Shown: positions 8,310-17,825, counted from the stretch's first letter. The stretch: 64,000 nucleotides of DNA from Paraburkholderia bonniea (GCF_009455625.1 NZ_QPEQ01000001.1:372001-436000); one strand, 5' to 3'. Made by a program: numbers and translations. The notes: generated by a model not told the origin, from the letters alone.

Positions 8310-10432
8310 ACGTGCGCGCTGGATTTTTCTCTCGCCGTCCAGAGGCGCTGGGCGGGGCGAACTTGCGGGCGCTGGCTGGCCCGATTCTGATCTGCATGAT
8401 CCTCGGCATGATGATCTTGCCGTTGCCGCCGTTCCTGCTTGATCTGCTATTCACTTTCAATATCGCGCTCTCGGTGATGGTGCTGCTGGTCAGCATGTAC
8501 ACCATGAAGCCGCTCGATTTCGCTGCATTCCCTAGCGTGCTGTTGTTCTCGACGTTGTTGCGCCTGTCGCTGAACGTTGCTTCGACCCGTGTCGTGCTGC
8601 TCGAAGGTCATACCGGCCCGGATGCGGCGGGCCAAGTGATCGAGGCGTTTGGACACTTTCTCGTCGGCGGGAATTTCGCGGTTGGGATTGTGGTGTTCGT
8701 GATCTTGATGCTGATCAACTTCATGGTCATCACGAAGGGTGCGGGGCGGATCGCTGAGGTATCGGCGCGCTTTACGCTCGATGCGATGCCGGGCAAGCAG
8801 ATGGCGATCGATGCCGATCTCAACGCGGGTCTGATTAACGAAGACCAGGCGCGCAAGCGGCGGCTTGAAGTGGCGCAAGAGGCGGAGTTCTACGGCTCGA
8901 TGGATGGCGCGAGCAAGTTTGTGCGCGGCGATGCGATTGCGGGCTTGATCATCATGCTGATCAACATCGTCGGCGGGCTGATTGTCGGGATGGTGCAGCA
9001 CGACATGGACTTCGCCGCCGCAGGCCGGAACTACACGCTGCTGACGATTGGCGATGGCCTGGTAGCGCAGATTCCATCGCTGGTGATTTCGACGGCGGCA
9101 GGCGTGATCGTGTCGCGCGTCGCTACGAATGAAGACATTGGCACGCAGCTCACGGGGCAGCTTTTTACTAACCCTCGGGTGTTGATGATTACCGGCTGCA
9201 TTCTGGTGCTGATGGGGCTGATTCCGGGGATGCCGCATTTCGCTTTCTTGTTGCTGGGCGCGGGCTTGATTCAGATGGGCCGGGTGATGAAGCGCAAGGC
9301 CGCGCAACGCGCTGCCGCGCCTGCGCTGGAAGATTTGCCGCCTGCGGCGTTGAGCGCGACCGAGGGCAGCGAAGCGAGTTGGGATGACGTGGCGATGATC
9401 GACCAGCTTGGGCTGGAAGTGGGCTATCGCCTGATTCCGCTGGTTGATGCCCAGGCGGATGGCGAGCTGCTCAAACGGATCAAGGGCATTCGCAAGAAGT
9501 TCGCTCAGGAGATCGGTTTTCTGCCGCCGGTGATTCATATCCGCGACAACCTGGAATTGCATCCCAACGGTTACCGGATCGCGCTCAAGGGCGTGGAGAT
9601 CGGGACCGGCGAAGTATTTCCGGGGCAATGGCTAGCGATTAATCCTGGTCAGGCCAGCGCGGCGCTGCCGGGGCCGCAGACCACGGACCCAGCGTTTGGC
9701 TTGCCTGCGGTCTGGATTGATACGTCGCTGCGCGAAGAAGCACAGGTGTACGGCTATACCGTGGTGGACGCCAGCACGGTGGCGGCGACGCATCTGAATC
9801 ATCTGGTGGTGCTGCATGCCTCTGAGTTGCTGGGCCGCCAGGAGGTGCAAGCGCTGCTTGACCGGGTGAGCAAGGATTCGCCCTCGCTGGTGGAAGAGCT
9901 GGTGCCGAAGGCGCTGTCGCTGACGACGCTGCAAAAGGTGCTGCAAAACCTGCTCGAAGAAGGCGTGCCGATACGCGATATGCGTTCGATTCTCGAAGCC
10001 CTGGCTGAGCACGCGCCGAAGCTGAGCGATCCCTTTGATTTGACTGCGGTGGTGCGGCTGGCGCTGGGGCGCTCGATTACGCAGCAGTGGTTTCCGGGCC
10101 AGGGCGAGATGCAGGTGATGGGGCTGGACAGCGGCCTGGAGCGGGTGCTGTCGCAAGCGTTGTCGACCGGGCCGAACCCTGGGCTTGAGCCGGGGCTGGC
10201 GCATACCTTGCTGAACGAAACGCAAAAAGCGCTGATGTATCAGCAGAACATGGGGCTGCCGCCTGTGCTGCTGGTGCAGCACGCGTTACGCCCGATGCTG
10301 GCGCGCTTTTTGCGGCGCAGCCTGCCGCAACTGAAGGTGCTGTCGTATGCCGAAGTGCCGGATAGCCGCACCATCAAGATCGCTACGCTGATTGGTGGCG
10401 GGGGTGGGGGTGGTGGCGGGGGCACGGTGTAA
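8306..10432 (+). CDS. flhA: FlhA flagellar export gate protein
   Basis: 708 aa. The N-terminal half has about eight membrane segments and the FHIPEP signature region (ARFTLDAMPGKQMAIDADLNAG). The C-terminal cytoplasmic domain, which docks chaperone-substrate complexes, runs from about residue 360. It forms the nonameric export channel with FlhB and FliPQR and couples to proton motive force. The protein ends in an unusual run of about ten glycines (GGGG...TV) encoded by a G-rich tract. ATGA overlap with flhB. Length is normal for the family. Confidence 0.98.
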   Translation: MNVRAGFFSRRPEALGGANLRALAGPILICMILGMMILPLPPFLLDLLFTFNIALSVMVLLVSMYTMKPLDFAAFPSVLLFSTLLRLSLNVASTRVVLLEGHTGPDAAGQVIEAFGHFLVGGNFAVGIVVFVILMLINFMVITKGAGRIAEVSARFTLDAMPGKQMAIDADLNAGLINEDQARKRRLEVAQEAEFYGSMDGASKFVRGDAIAGLIIMLINIVGGLIVGMVQHDMDFAAAGRNYTLLTIGDGLVAQIPSLVISTAAGVIVSRVATNEDIGTQLTGQLFTNPRVLMITGCILVLMGLIPGMPHFAFLLLGAGLIQMGRVMKRKAAQRAAAPALEDLPPAALSATEGSEASWDDVAMIDQLGLEVGYRLIPLVDAQADGELLKRIKGIRKKFAQEIGFLPPVIHIRDNLELHPNGYRIALKGVEIGTGEVFPGQWLAINPGQASAALPGPQTTDPAFGLPAVWIDTSLREEAQVYGYTVVDASTVAATHLNHLVVLHASELLGRQEVQALLDRVSKDSPSLVEELVPKALSLTTLQKVLQNLLEEGVPIRDMRSILEALAEHAPKLSDPFDLTAVVRLALGRSITQQWFPGQGEMQVMGLDSGLERVLSQALSTGPNPGLEPGLAHTLLNETQKALMYQQNMGLPPVLLVQHALRPMLARFLRRSLPQLKVLSYAEVPDSRTIKIATLIGGGGGGGGGGTV

Positions 10433-10516
10433 CGCCGCGGGGTGTGTGTCGGGGTGCTGTTTGGCATTTGCCCGGCGCTTGCTTGGTATTCATCCGCTCG
10501 CTCGGCGTTCACTTGG

Positions 10517-10659
10517 CACTCATCCAGCGCTCACCCAGCGCTCACCCAGCGCTCACCCAGCGCTCACCCAGCGCTCACCCAGCACTCATCCAGCACTCAT
10601 CCAGCGCTCATCCAGCGCTCACCCAGCGCTCACCCAGCGCTCACCCAGCACTCACCCAG
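10517..10659 (+). repeat. Tandem repeat, 13 copies of an 11-bp unit
   Basis: The unit is CGCTCACCCAG with variants CACTCATCCAG, CGCTCATCCAG and CACTCACCCAG. Thirteen units fit 143 bp exactly, preceded by one degenerate unit (CGTTCACTTGG) and followed by another (CATGCATCAGG). The array lies between the flhA stop and the flhF start. Eleven bp is close to one helical turn, so the repeats present the same face of the DNA. Frames across it are open because 11 x 3 = 33, but the resulting peptides are artefacts of the repeat. Role unknown; copy number may vary between strains. Confidence 0.95.
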
Positions 10660-10804
10660 CATGCATCAGGCCACGCGCTGAATTGCTCGAATTACCTGCC
10701 TTTCTCCACCCTGATCGGGCAATCGTCGAGCAGGCCGCTGCGAAATAATCCGTGCATGGGAAGCGGTATTTTGCCGGCCCGCTCAACCGCATCGGGAGGC
10801 CAGG

Positions 10805-12688
10805 TTGAACATTCGTAAATTTGTCGGGGCGACGAGCCGCGACGCTTTGCGCCTCGTGCGCGAGGCCCTGGGTGCCGATGCCGTGGTGCTGTCGAACCGG
10901 ACTCGTGACGATGGCTCGGTCGAGATCGTCGCGCTGGCCGACAGCGATCTGGCCGCGCTGACGCCCCCCGCCGCAGCGCGGGTGACAACTTCTGCCGCTG
11001 TTGCTGCTGGCACCGCCACCGCCACCACCACCACTTCCACTACTCCCGCCACCGTTGCCGCTGCGCGCCCGAACCCCTACGCCAGTGAAATGCCTGACGT
11101 GTTCTCGTCGATGTTTGGCGCGAGCGTCGAGGTGAGCGATGAAGTCGCTTCGTCTGGCAGCACCGTGCCGTCCCAGGCACCGGCACCGGTTGCCCAGCGT
11201 GCGCCGGAACAAGGCAGCGCATCGCATTCCGCCCAACCCTCCCGCACACAAGCTGAAACGAATTTCTGGCGCGGCGAATACAGCGCAGCAAGTTCTGCCC
11301 GCGAAGGGGCTCAAGCGGTTGTTACGGCGCAAACGTCAGAGCCACTACCCCCCACTTTCGGCAAAAGCGCCGCTTCGATGAGCCCGGCTGATGCGACGCG
11401 CAAAGGCCTTGGCACACCAGGCCCGCGTGTGAGTGCCACCGCCACCACCACGGTTACTGCTGCCACCACCGCCGCGCATGCAACTCCGGCCTGGGCGCGT
11501 GAGGCGGCGCAAAGCGCTGCGCGCCGCGCCGCGCAACATCTGGCCGCCGAAGAGCTACGCCGCGAGCCGCCACCTGCCGTTACTGCTACCGCATCCACCA
11601 CCACCACCACCACCGCATCCACCGCATCCACCCCACCCCAAGGCCTGCATCCGAACGCCGCTGCTGCGGTTAGCGAAGCGATCAAGACGCGCATGGAGCA
11701 GGTGGTCAACGACACGGTGATGCACGAACTCGCGTCAATGCGCGAAATGATGGAAACGCATTTCGCTGGTCTGCAATGGGCGGAACGCCAACGCCGCAGC
11801 CCGGTGCATGCCGCGCTGGCGCGCCAGCTCTTTGCCGCCGGATTTTCTGCGCAGCTCGTGCGCAAACTGGTGGACAAGCTGCCTGCTGTCGATCATCAGG
11901 ATGCCGCGCTGGCCTGGGTGCGCTCCGTGCTCGAAACCAATCTGCCGGTGATGGCCGATGAAGAAGCGCTGCTGGAGCGCGGCGGGGTGTTCGCGCTGAT
12001 GGGCCCGACAGGTGCAGGCAAGACCACCACCACGGCCAAGCTCGCGGCGCGCTGCGTGATGCGCTTTGGCGCTAGCAAGGTGGCGCTGCTGACGACCGAT
12101 AGTTACCGCATCGGCGGCCATGAGCAGTTACGTATTTACGGCCGGATTCTGGGTGTTTCGGTGCATGCAGTGAAAGACACGGCTGATTTGCAACTGGCGC
12201 TTGCCGAGCTGCGCAACAAGCACATCGTGCTGATCGACACGATTGGCATGAGCCAGCGTGACCGGCTGGTGTCGGAGCAGATTGCGATGCTGTGCAACGC
12301 TGGGCAGCGCGTGCAGCGGCTATTGCTGCTGAACGCGACGAGCCATGGCGACACCCTCAACGAAGTCGTGCAGGCCTATCAGAGTCAGAGCACCGGAGAC
12401 AGCGAGCCGCTCGCGGGCTGCATTTTGACCAAGCTCGATGAAGCCACGCATCTTGGCAGCGCGCTCGATACGGTGATGCGTTATCGCTTGCCAGTGCATT
12501 ACGTTTCGACTGGACAGAAGGTTCCAGAGAACCTGTATGTCGCTACCAGTCCTTTCCTGATCAAGAGTGCGTTTTGCATTCCGCGTGAGCATTCGCCGTT
12601 TGCGCCAGATGATGACGATCTGCCGATGCTGCTATCTGATCCTGCTGCGCGCGCTGGGTCTGGCTTGCACGAGGTTCGCTTTGGATAA
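10805..12688 (+). CDS. flhF: FlhF SRP-type GTPase, flagellar placement
   Basis: 627 aa, TTG start with GGGAGG 5 bp upstream. The N-terminal segment MNIRKFVGATSRDALRLVRE is typical of FlhF. Residues about 60-300 are a long Ala/Thr/Pro/Ser low-complexity region with Thr runs encoded by ACC repeats. The C-terminal NG domain carries the P-loop GPTGAGKTTTTAKLAAR, followed by TTDSYRIGGHEQLRIYG and, later, LTKLDEATHLG. FlhF directs the first flagellar components to the correct cell site in polar flagellates. The protein is longer than most FlhF because of the linker. flhG overlaps its stop. Confidence 0.95.
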   Translation: MNIRKFVGATSRDALRLVREALGADAVVLSNRTRDDGSVEIVALADSDLAALTPPAAARVTTSAAVAAGTATATTTTSTTPATVAAARPNPYASEMPDVFSSMFGASVEVSDEVASSGSTVPSQAPAPVAQRAPEQGSASHSAQPSRTQAETNFWRGEYSAASSAREGAQAVVTAQTSEPLPPTFGKSAASMSPADATRKGLGTPGPRVSATATTTVTAATTAAHATPAWAREAAQSAARRAAQHLAAEELRREPPPAVTATASTTTTTTASTASTPPQGLHPNAAAAVSEAIKTRMEQVVNDTVMHELASMREMMETHFAGLQWAERQRRSPVHAALARQLFAAGFSAQLVRKLVDKLPAVDHQDAALAWVRSVLETNLPVMADEEALLERGGVFALMGPTGAGKTTTTAKLAARCVMRFGASKVALLTTDSYRIGGHEQLRIYGRILGVSVHAVKDTADLQLALAELRNKHIVLIDTIGMSQRDRLVSEQIAMLCNAGQRVQRLLLLNATSHGDTLNEVVQAYQSQSTGDSEPLAGCILTKLDEATHLGSALDTVMRYRLPVHYVSTGQKVPENLYVATSPFLIKSAFCIPREHSPFAPDDDDLPMLLSDPAARAGSGLHEVRFG

Positions 12689-13547
12689 ATTCGTCGCCGA
12701 TCAGGCCGAGGGCTTGCGCCGTTTGCTGGCGCGCCAGCAAACGCGCGTGCTCGCGGTGACCGGCGCGGCCCCCGGCGCTGGCAGCACCAGCACCGTGGTG
12801 AATCTGGCAGCGGCGCTTGCGCAGCAGGGCAAGGAAGTGCTGGTGCTCGATGAGAGTGTTGCTGGGATTTCGGTCAGCGCGATGCTGGGCGGGCTGCGTG
12901 GTGTGGCGCAGGCGGCTGCAGTGGTGCGCGGCGAGATTCCACTGGAGCAGGCCGTGGCGCGTCACGCGCTGGGCTTTGCGCTACTCGCGGCACCACGTCA
13001 TTCGCTCGCGGCGTCGATAGATATCGCGCTGCTGAGCGGCAACGCCGATATCGTGCTGATCGACGCTCAACTGGGGGCGCACGGCACGTTGTCGGATCTG
13101 GCGTTGCAAGCGCATGACGTGATGCTGGTGACGCGTGTCGGCGCGGTGGCGATCACCGAAACCTACGCTTGCCTGAAACGTTTGCATTACGTGCACGCGC
13201 TGGCGCAGTTCCGCTTGCTGGCCAACCAGGTGCCGCGTGAGCGCGACGCGCAAACCGCTTTCGACAATCTCGCTGGGGTGGCCGGACGCTACCTTGGCAT
13301 CACGCTTGAAGATGCCGGTCATATTCCGGCTGATGCGCAAATGGGGCGTGCACTCACGCTGTCGCGTTGCCTTGTCGATGCATTTCCTTCGACTGCGGCG
13401 GCGCGTGCGTTGTGCCAGCTTGCCGCTGCGTTACCGCACTGGCCGCAGCGCCATGCATTAGCGGCACCTGCAGTGGAGGCATCGGCCAGCGCGGTGAGCG
13501 TGAACGCGCCGCCGCCTCTCGCGCAGTCTTTTGCGCGGCACGCCTGA
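12681..13547 (+). CDS. flhG: FlhG/FleN-type MinD-like ATPase, flagellar number control
   Basis: 288 aa from TTG 12681 (GAGG 6 bp upstream), overlapping the flhF end by 8 bp; the open frame extends upstream to 12567 only by reading inside flhF. The N-terminus LLARQQTRVLAVTGAAPGAGSTSTVVNLAAAL is the deviant Walker A region of the MinD/ParA group, but the usual KGGxGK(T/S) lysines are replaced (GAAPGAGSTS). LVLDES and VLIDAQLG fit Walker B-like strands. It antagonises FlhF and limits flagellar number. Whether it hydrolyses ATP is doubtful without the lysines. Confidence 0.88.
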   Translation: MDKFVADQAEGLRRLLARQQTRVLAVTGAAPGAGSTSTVVNLAAALAQQGKEVLVLDESVAGISVSAMLGGLRGVAQAAAVVRGEIPLEQAVARHALGFALLAAPRHSLAASIDIALLSGNADIVLIDAQLGAHGTLSDLALQAHDVMLVTRVGAVAITETYACLKRLHYVHALAQFRLLANQVPRERDAQTAFDNLAGVAGRYLGITLEDAGHIPADAQMGRALTLSRCLVDAFPSTAAARALCQLAAALPHWPQRHALAAPAVEASASAVSVNAPPPLAQSFARHA

Positions 13548-13647
13548 GATGTCTGACGCTTGATAGCAAGCACGCCTGATAGAACGCCTGACACGCGCTG
13601 GATCAGCCCAGCACGGCCAGCGCTAGAACCAGAGGAAGGGGAGCACG

Positions 13648-14388
13648 ATGTACAACGCTCAGGGGAAGATTTCCCAGGCCGACGTTCTGACTCAGTACGC
13701 ACCGCTGGTGCGTCGGCTGGGTTTGCAACTGGTGGCCAGAATGCCCGCGAGCGTCGATCTGGATGACTTGATCCAGGCGGGAATGATAGGGCTGCTAGAT
13801 GCCGCGAGCCGCTACAAGGACGATCAGGGCGCGCAATTCGAAACCTATGCGAGCCAGCGCATTCGTGGCGCGATGCTCGACGAGCTGCGCAGCAGCGACT
13901 GGCTGCCGCGCAGCTTGCGACGCAATTCGCGCGAGGTGGAGCGGGCGGTGCAACAGGTTGAACAGCACGAAGGACGCGCGGCCAGCGAGAGCGAAATCGC
14001 CGGGCATCTGAAGATGCCGCTCAACGAATATCAGGCGCTATTGCAGGAGCTGCACGGCAGCCAGCTGATTTATTACGAAGACTTCGACCGCTCTGCTGAC
14101 GACGAACCGTTTTTGGACCGCCATTGCTCGGACCCGGCTGACCCGCTTTCGGCGCTGCTCGACGAGAGCTTGCGCGGTGCGCTGGTCGAAGCGATTGAAC
14201 GCTTGCCCGAGCGGGAAAAGCTGCTGATGTCGCTGTATTACGAGCACGGGATGAATCTGCGCGAGATTGGCGCGGTGATGGAAGTCAGTGAATCGCGTGT
14301 GTGCCAGTTGCACAGCCAGGCCGTGGCGCGTCTGCGTGGCCGCTTGCGCGATGCCGCGTGGGTTAGCGCGGATGCGGCGGCGGGGTAG
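13648..14388 (+). CDS. fliA: FliA, sigma-28 flagellar sigma factor
   Basis: 246 aa, ATG with AGGAAGGGGAG just upstream. Sigma region 2 appears as DLDDLIQAGMIGLLDAASRYKDDQGAQFETYASQRIRGAMLDELRS in pieces typical of FliA; region 3 begins SREVERAVQQVEQ; region 4 has LPEREKLLMSLYYEHGMNLREIGAVMEVSESRVCQLHSQA with its helix-turn-helix. It directs RNA polymerase to late flagellar promoters, of which two likely examples lie in this window (before flgK and flgM), and is inhibited by FlgM (27632-28000). It follows flhG by 100 bp. Confidence 0.97.
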   Translation: MYNAQGKISQADVLTQYAPLVRRLGLQLVARMPASVDLDDLIQAGMIGLLDAASRYKDDQGAQFETYASQRIRGAMLDELRSSDWLPRSLRRNSREVERAVQQVEQHEGRAASESEIAGHLKMPLNEYQALLQELHGSQLIYYEDFDRSADDEPFLDRHCSDPADPLSALLDESLRGALVEAIERLPEREKLLMSLYYEHGMNLREIGAVMEVSESRVCQLHSQAVARLRGRLRDAAWVSADAAAG

Positions 14389-14507
14389 CGGGTAACGCGT
14401 TGTTGAGTGGGGGGAGACGTCGCCTGGTGGCCCCCAAAAAAAGTTGAACAAACACGGTTACGCCGATCAAGCGATATTGATGCAACCGTGCTGTCTCAAG
14501 CCCCCTC

Positions 14508-15731
14508 CTAATTCCCCATGTAATCAAACAGCGACATACCCTGGATTTTCATAAAGCCCTGCTGCGCCGCCTGAAGTGAAAACTGCGCCAACGAATACTG
14601 GCTAATCGCAGCGGTCAAATTAGTCGTGGTCAGATCCGCCAGCGTGCTTTTGTTTTGCAGCGTGCTGGTTTGCGTCACTGCCTGCAACGCCATGATTTCC
14701 TGTTCCCGTCCGCCCACCGATGCCTGCACGGTCACGACGTTATTCATCGTGTTCTTCAGCTTGCCCATGCCTGTGCTCAACGCGTTAGTCAGGTTCGCTA
14801 CCGCTGCTGGGCTGCCGGTTGGGGACTGAAGTGCTTTCACCACGTCATCAATATTGGCAAACACATCGGTGCCGGCCTGGGTCGCGGGTGTCACGGTAAA
14901 GCTGTCGCCTGCAGCGGGGTCGCCTGTGATGGTCACGCTCTGGCCGCCCAGCGTGATGCCCGCGCTAGCGGTATAGGGCTGTGGTGTGCCTGTCACGCCT
15001 GTGGTCTGGTCGGTCACGCTGTATGTGATCGCCGGTGCTGTGCCGGAAAACGTAATCAGATATCCGTGTGCGTTGCTTGGGTCAGCTGCGTTGTTGGTGC
15101 TAACGCCGCCAATCGTGCCGCTGCCGGTATTCGCTGGATTGCCGGCTGGAATCGAGGTCGTGCCCACCGCCGCAACGCCGTTGAACACGCGTACGCCGTT
15201 ATCGCTGGAAGCGATCTGGCGGGTATCCGAAACCTGCACATCGCGTGAGCCGGTGTCGCCGCTGTAGGCCACGGCGCCGCTGGCGTCGATGGCAAACGGT
15301 TGTGCCGTGGTCTTGAAGCCCGCAAACAAAAAATTGCCTTGGGGGTCGGTGGCGTTGGCCAGGGTCATCAACTGGTTGCGTAGCCCTTGTAGCTCGGTCG
15401 CAATCGCGCTGCGGTTGCCGTCGTTCAGCGAGCCATCTCCGGCGCGCACCAGCAAGGTGTTGATGTTCTGCAGCACGTTGCTAACGCTGCTCAGCGTGGT
15501 GTCTTCGGTTTGCAGTGAGGACAGCACGGTGTTCTGGTTGTTCGAATACTGCGCTAGCGCTGCGCCTTGCATGCTCAATTGCACCGCTTGCGCTGCGCCG
15601 AGTGGATCGTCCGAGGGTGTGCTCAGGCTGATGCCGCTGGCTATCCGTTGGTACATCTGCCCCAGCAAACTTTGCTGGTCCATCATCGTGCTGACGTTGA
15701 GCGAAAAATAATCACTGGTGGACATGCGCAT
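14508..15731 (-). CDS. flgL: FlgL (HAP3) hook-filament junction protein
   Basis: 407 aa, ATG preceded by GAGGAA. The N-terminal coiled-coil region MRMSTSDYFSLNVSTMMDQQ... and the C-terminal helix (YSLAQFSLQAAQQGFMKIQGMSLFDYMG) are typical of FlgL and flagellin-like proteins; the middle is Gly/Thr-rich beta structure. It joins the hook-associated ring to the filament and is exported by the flagellar type III apparatus. It follows flgK by 11 bp and should be cotranscribed from the sigma-28 promoter at 17799-17825. Confidence 0.96.
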   Translation of the reverse strand: MRMSTSDYFSLNVSTMMDQQSLLGQMYQRIASGISLSTPSDDPLGAAQAVQLSMQGAALAQYSNNQNTVLSSLQTEDTTLSSVSNVLQNINTLLVRAGDGSLNDGNRSAIATELQGLRNQLMTLANATDPQGNFLFAGFKTTAQPFAIDASGAVAYSGDTGSRDVQVSDTRQIASSDNGVRVFNGVAAVGTTSIPAGNPANTGSGTIGGVSTNNAADPSNAHGYLITFSGTAPAITYSVTDQTTGVTGTPQPYTASAGITLGGQSVTITGDPAAGDSFTVTPATQAGTDVFANIDDVVKALQSPTGSPAAVANLTNALSTGMGKLKNTMNNVVTVQASVGGREQEIMALQAVTQTSTLQNKSTLADLTTTNLTAAISQYSLAQFSLQAAQQGFMKIQGMSLFDYMGN

Positions 15732-15742
15732 GATTCAGTTCC

Positions 15743-17740
15743 TCACGAAAAAACCGACAGCAATGTCTGAAACAGGGTCGAGCTGGCCTGAATCACTTTG
15801 CTGTTGGCTTGGTAGAGCTGCTGGTACTTCAGCAAATTCGCCGCTTCTTCATTCACGTTCACCCCGGATACCGCTTGCTGCGCTGCGGTGATTTGTGTCA
15901 CTAGCGAGGCTTGGGCTTTGTTCATGCCCTGGATCTGGTTGGTCTGGTTGCCGATCAGGTTGACGTAGTTCGCGTAGGCCCCGGTCAGCGTCGAGGTGCC
16001 GCCGTTCAGCACGGTGGCGCTCACCAGGTTCGACATGCTCTGGGCGTTGCGGCCGTCATTGCCGCCGCCGGTGTTCGCGCCAATCGTGAAGGTGTCGCCG
16101 TTCGCTGGGCTGCCGCTCAAGGTCACGGTCACGCCATTCATCGATCCTGCTGGGGCGGGTGTGGTGGCGCTGTTGATCGTCAGTGTCGCGCCGGTGGCAG
16201 GGTTGTACGGCACGGGGGTGGTGCCGGTCGCGTCAATCGTGATGGTGGTGGGCGGGGTGCCGGCAATGGTCACGACCGAGTTCGGTGGGAAACCGCTCAT
16301 CTGGCCGGTGGCGGAGTCGTAGGTCAGCTTGGTCGGGGTTGAGGGCAAGGCATAACCGGTGGTCACGCTGCCTTGTGAAATCGTGCCGGTGCCGCTATTG
16401 GTCGCGCTCGCGCTGGCCAGCACTGGAGACGCTGCGGCTATCGCTGCGCCGTTGCTGGTGGCGAGGCCAAAGCCATTGAGCGCGCCGCGCGTCGGTGAGA
16501 CTGAAAACGAATCGCCCGCTGCCATGGTGCCGCTGAGGTTGAACTGCAAACCGCCGATGGGGCCGCTCAGATCGCTGGCGGTGCCCACTACTGTGCCGGT
16601 GGCTTTATCGGTGAGTGCGTACTGGGTGCCGTCGTAGGACAGTGTGTAATCGCTGGTGGGCGGTTGCGCGGGATTGCTGATTCCGGCGCTGAGCGTCGCG
16701 CTGCTGGTGTTGTTCTGGTTGGCATATACCAGCGGGTTGCCCACGTTGAACAACGCGCCGCCTTTGTTGCCGGAGAGGTCGATGCCTAACGCGTTTTGTG
16801 CGTTAACTTGCGCGGCGAAGCTGACGGCAATCGCCCCTAGTTGAGCCTGGGCGGGGTCGAGGGTCTGGGTGCGAAACGCTAGCAACCCGCCTAGCGCGCC
16901 GCCGCTAATCGACGTATCTGGCAGCAGTTGTGCCGCTGGTGCGGGGTTCGCTCCCGCTAGTCCGAGGTAGGCAATCGACACTTCGGTCGGATCAGCCGCT
17001 GACGTCACGGCACCCAGGTTGAAACTTTTATCGTTCGCCACCAGGGTCTGACCGTTGCTCATAAAGATGCTGTAGCTCGAACCACTTGCCACCACCTGGA
17101 TTCCGGTGAGCTGGCTCAGCTTCGACACTGCGAGGTCGCGTTGATCGAGCAACTGGTTCGGCGGCTGGCCTGAGGTGCTGGCGGCGGTGATCTGCGAGTT
17201 CAGCTCTGCGATTTGCGCGGTGTAGCTGTTGATCTGTGAGACGGCGTCGGTGAGCTGGGTGTTGACGGTTTGGCGCAACTGCCCATATTGCTGGCCTGCG
17301 GCATTGATCTGGTTCGCCAGCGATTGCGCGTTGCTGATCGCGGTCTGGCGTGCGGCCTGGCTGCCTGCATCGTTGGCCACGCCCTGCAAGCCGGTGAAGT
17401 AGCTCGTGATCGCGCTCGAAATGCCGGCTGTTGGGCTGCCGACGAGGTTGTTCAACTGGGCGATCAGGCCGTAATAGGAAGACGATGCGCCGCTTTGGGT
17501 TTGCGCGGTATTCAACTGGTTGGTCAGGTACTGGCTGTACTGACGCTGAACCGTTGTCACCGATACGCCTTGCGGCAGATAACCTGAGCCGCTGTAAAGA
17601 CCAGCGGTTTCCTGGAAGATGGGGCGCTCGACGGAATAACCCGGCGTGGCGGCATTGGCCAGATTCTGGCCGGTGGTGGTCAAGCCCCACTGGGCTGCGT
17701 TAAGGCCGCTAAGCGCGATATTGAACAGGTCGCCTGACAT
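15743..17740 (-). CDS. flgK: FlgK (HAP1) hook-filament junction protein
   Basis: 665 aa. It starts MSGDLFNIALSGLNAAQWGLTTTGQNLANAATPGYSVERP, the conserved N-terminal rod/hook motif with the NLANAATPGYS signature, and ends in a helical segment (NEEAANLLKYQQLYQANSKVIQASSTLFQTLLSVF) typical of FlgK. The central domain is large and Ala/Gly/Thr rich. It assembles on the hook tip before FlgL. A sigma-28-like promoter lies about 60 bp upstream, matching late-gene control. Confidence 0.97.
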   Translation of the reverse strand: MSGDLFNIALSGLNAAQWGLTTTGQNLANAATPGYSVERPIFQETAGLYSGSGYLPQGVSVTTVQRQYSQYLTNQLNTAQTQSGASSSYYGLIAQLNNLVGSPTAGISSAITSYFTGLQGVANDAGSQAARQTAISNAQSLANQINAAGQQYGQLRQTVNTQLTDAVSQINSYTAQIAELNSQITAASTSGQPPNQLLDQRDLAVSKLSQLTGIQVVASGSSYSIFMSNGQTLVANDKSFNLGAVTSAADPTEVSIAYLGLAGANPAPAAQLLPDTSISGGALGGLLAFRTQTLDPAQAQLGAIAVSFAAQVNAQNALGIDLSGNKGGALFNVGNPLVYANQNNTSSATLSAGISNPAQPPTSDYTLSYDGTQYALTDKATGTVVGTASDLSGPIGGLQFNLSGTMAAGDSFSVSPTRGALNGFGLATSNGAAIAAASPVLASASATNSGTGTISQGSVTTGYALPSTPTKLTYDSATGQMSGFPPNSVVTIAGTPPTTITIDATGTTPVPYNPATGATLTINSATTPAPAGSMNGVTVTLSGSPANGDTFTIGANTGGGNDGRNAQSMSNLVSATVLNGGTSTLTGAYANYVNLIGNQTNQIQGMNKAQASLVTQITAAQQAVSGVNVNEEAANLLKYQQLYQANSKVIQASSTLFQTLLSVFS

Positions 17741-17798
17741 GTTTCATCCAGAAAGACGCGCCAGCGAAGCTGGCCGTCATGTTGCGGGAACTGACGTG

Positions 17799-17825
17799 TT
17801 ATCGGCAGGCTGGCGCAAAAATGAA
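17799..17825 (-). promoter_or_regulatory. Sigma-28 (FliA) promoter for flgKL
   Basis: On the minus strand the -10 element is a perfect GCCGATAA (17806-17799). Eleven bases upstream is TTCATTTT (17825-17818), which matches the TAAAGTTT -35 consensus at five of eight positions. Spacing N11 is canonical. The predicted start would give a leader of about 50 nt before flgK, so flgK-flgL would be a late, FliA-dependent operon distinct from flgB-J. Confidence 0.75.

Noticed and set aside
8447..9628. 393-codon open frame antisense to flhA
   Set aside because: His/Gln/Arg-rich shadow of flhA with no RBS or recognisable domain.
10517..10659. Array considered as CRISPR
   Set aside because: Units are 11 bp with no spacers and no cas genes nearby; it is a simple tandem repeat.
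10392..10818. Repeat-encoded proteins (SAHPALTQRSP-type) downstream of flhA
   Set aside because: All three frames stay open only because the 11-bp unit has no stop; no RBS and no relation to known proteins.
14389..14507. Possible terminator between fliA and flgL (GGGGG...CCCCC with AAAAAAA)
   Set aside because: The stem is only 5 bp around a 16-nt loop, and the A-run would be a T-run preceding, not following, the stem on the minus strand.
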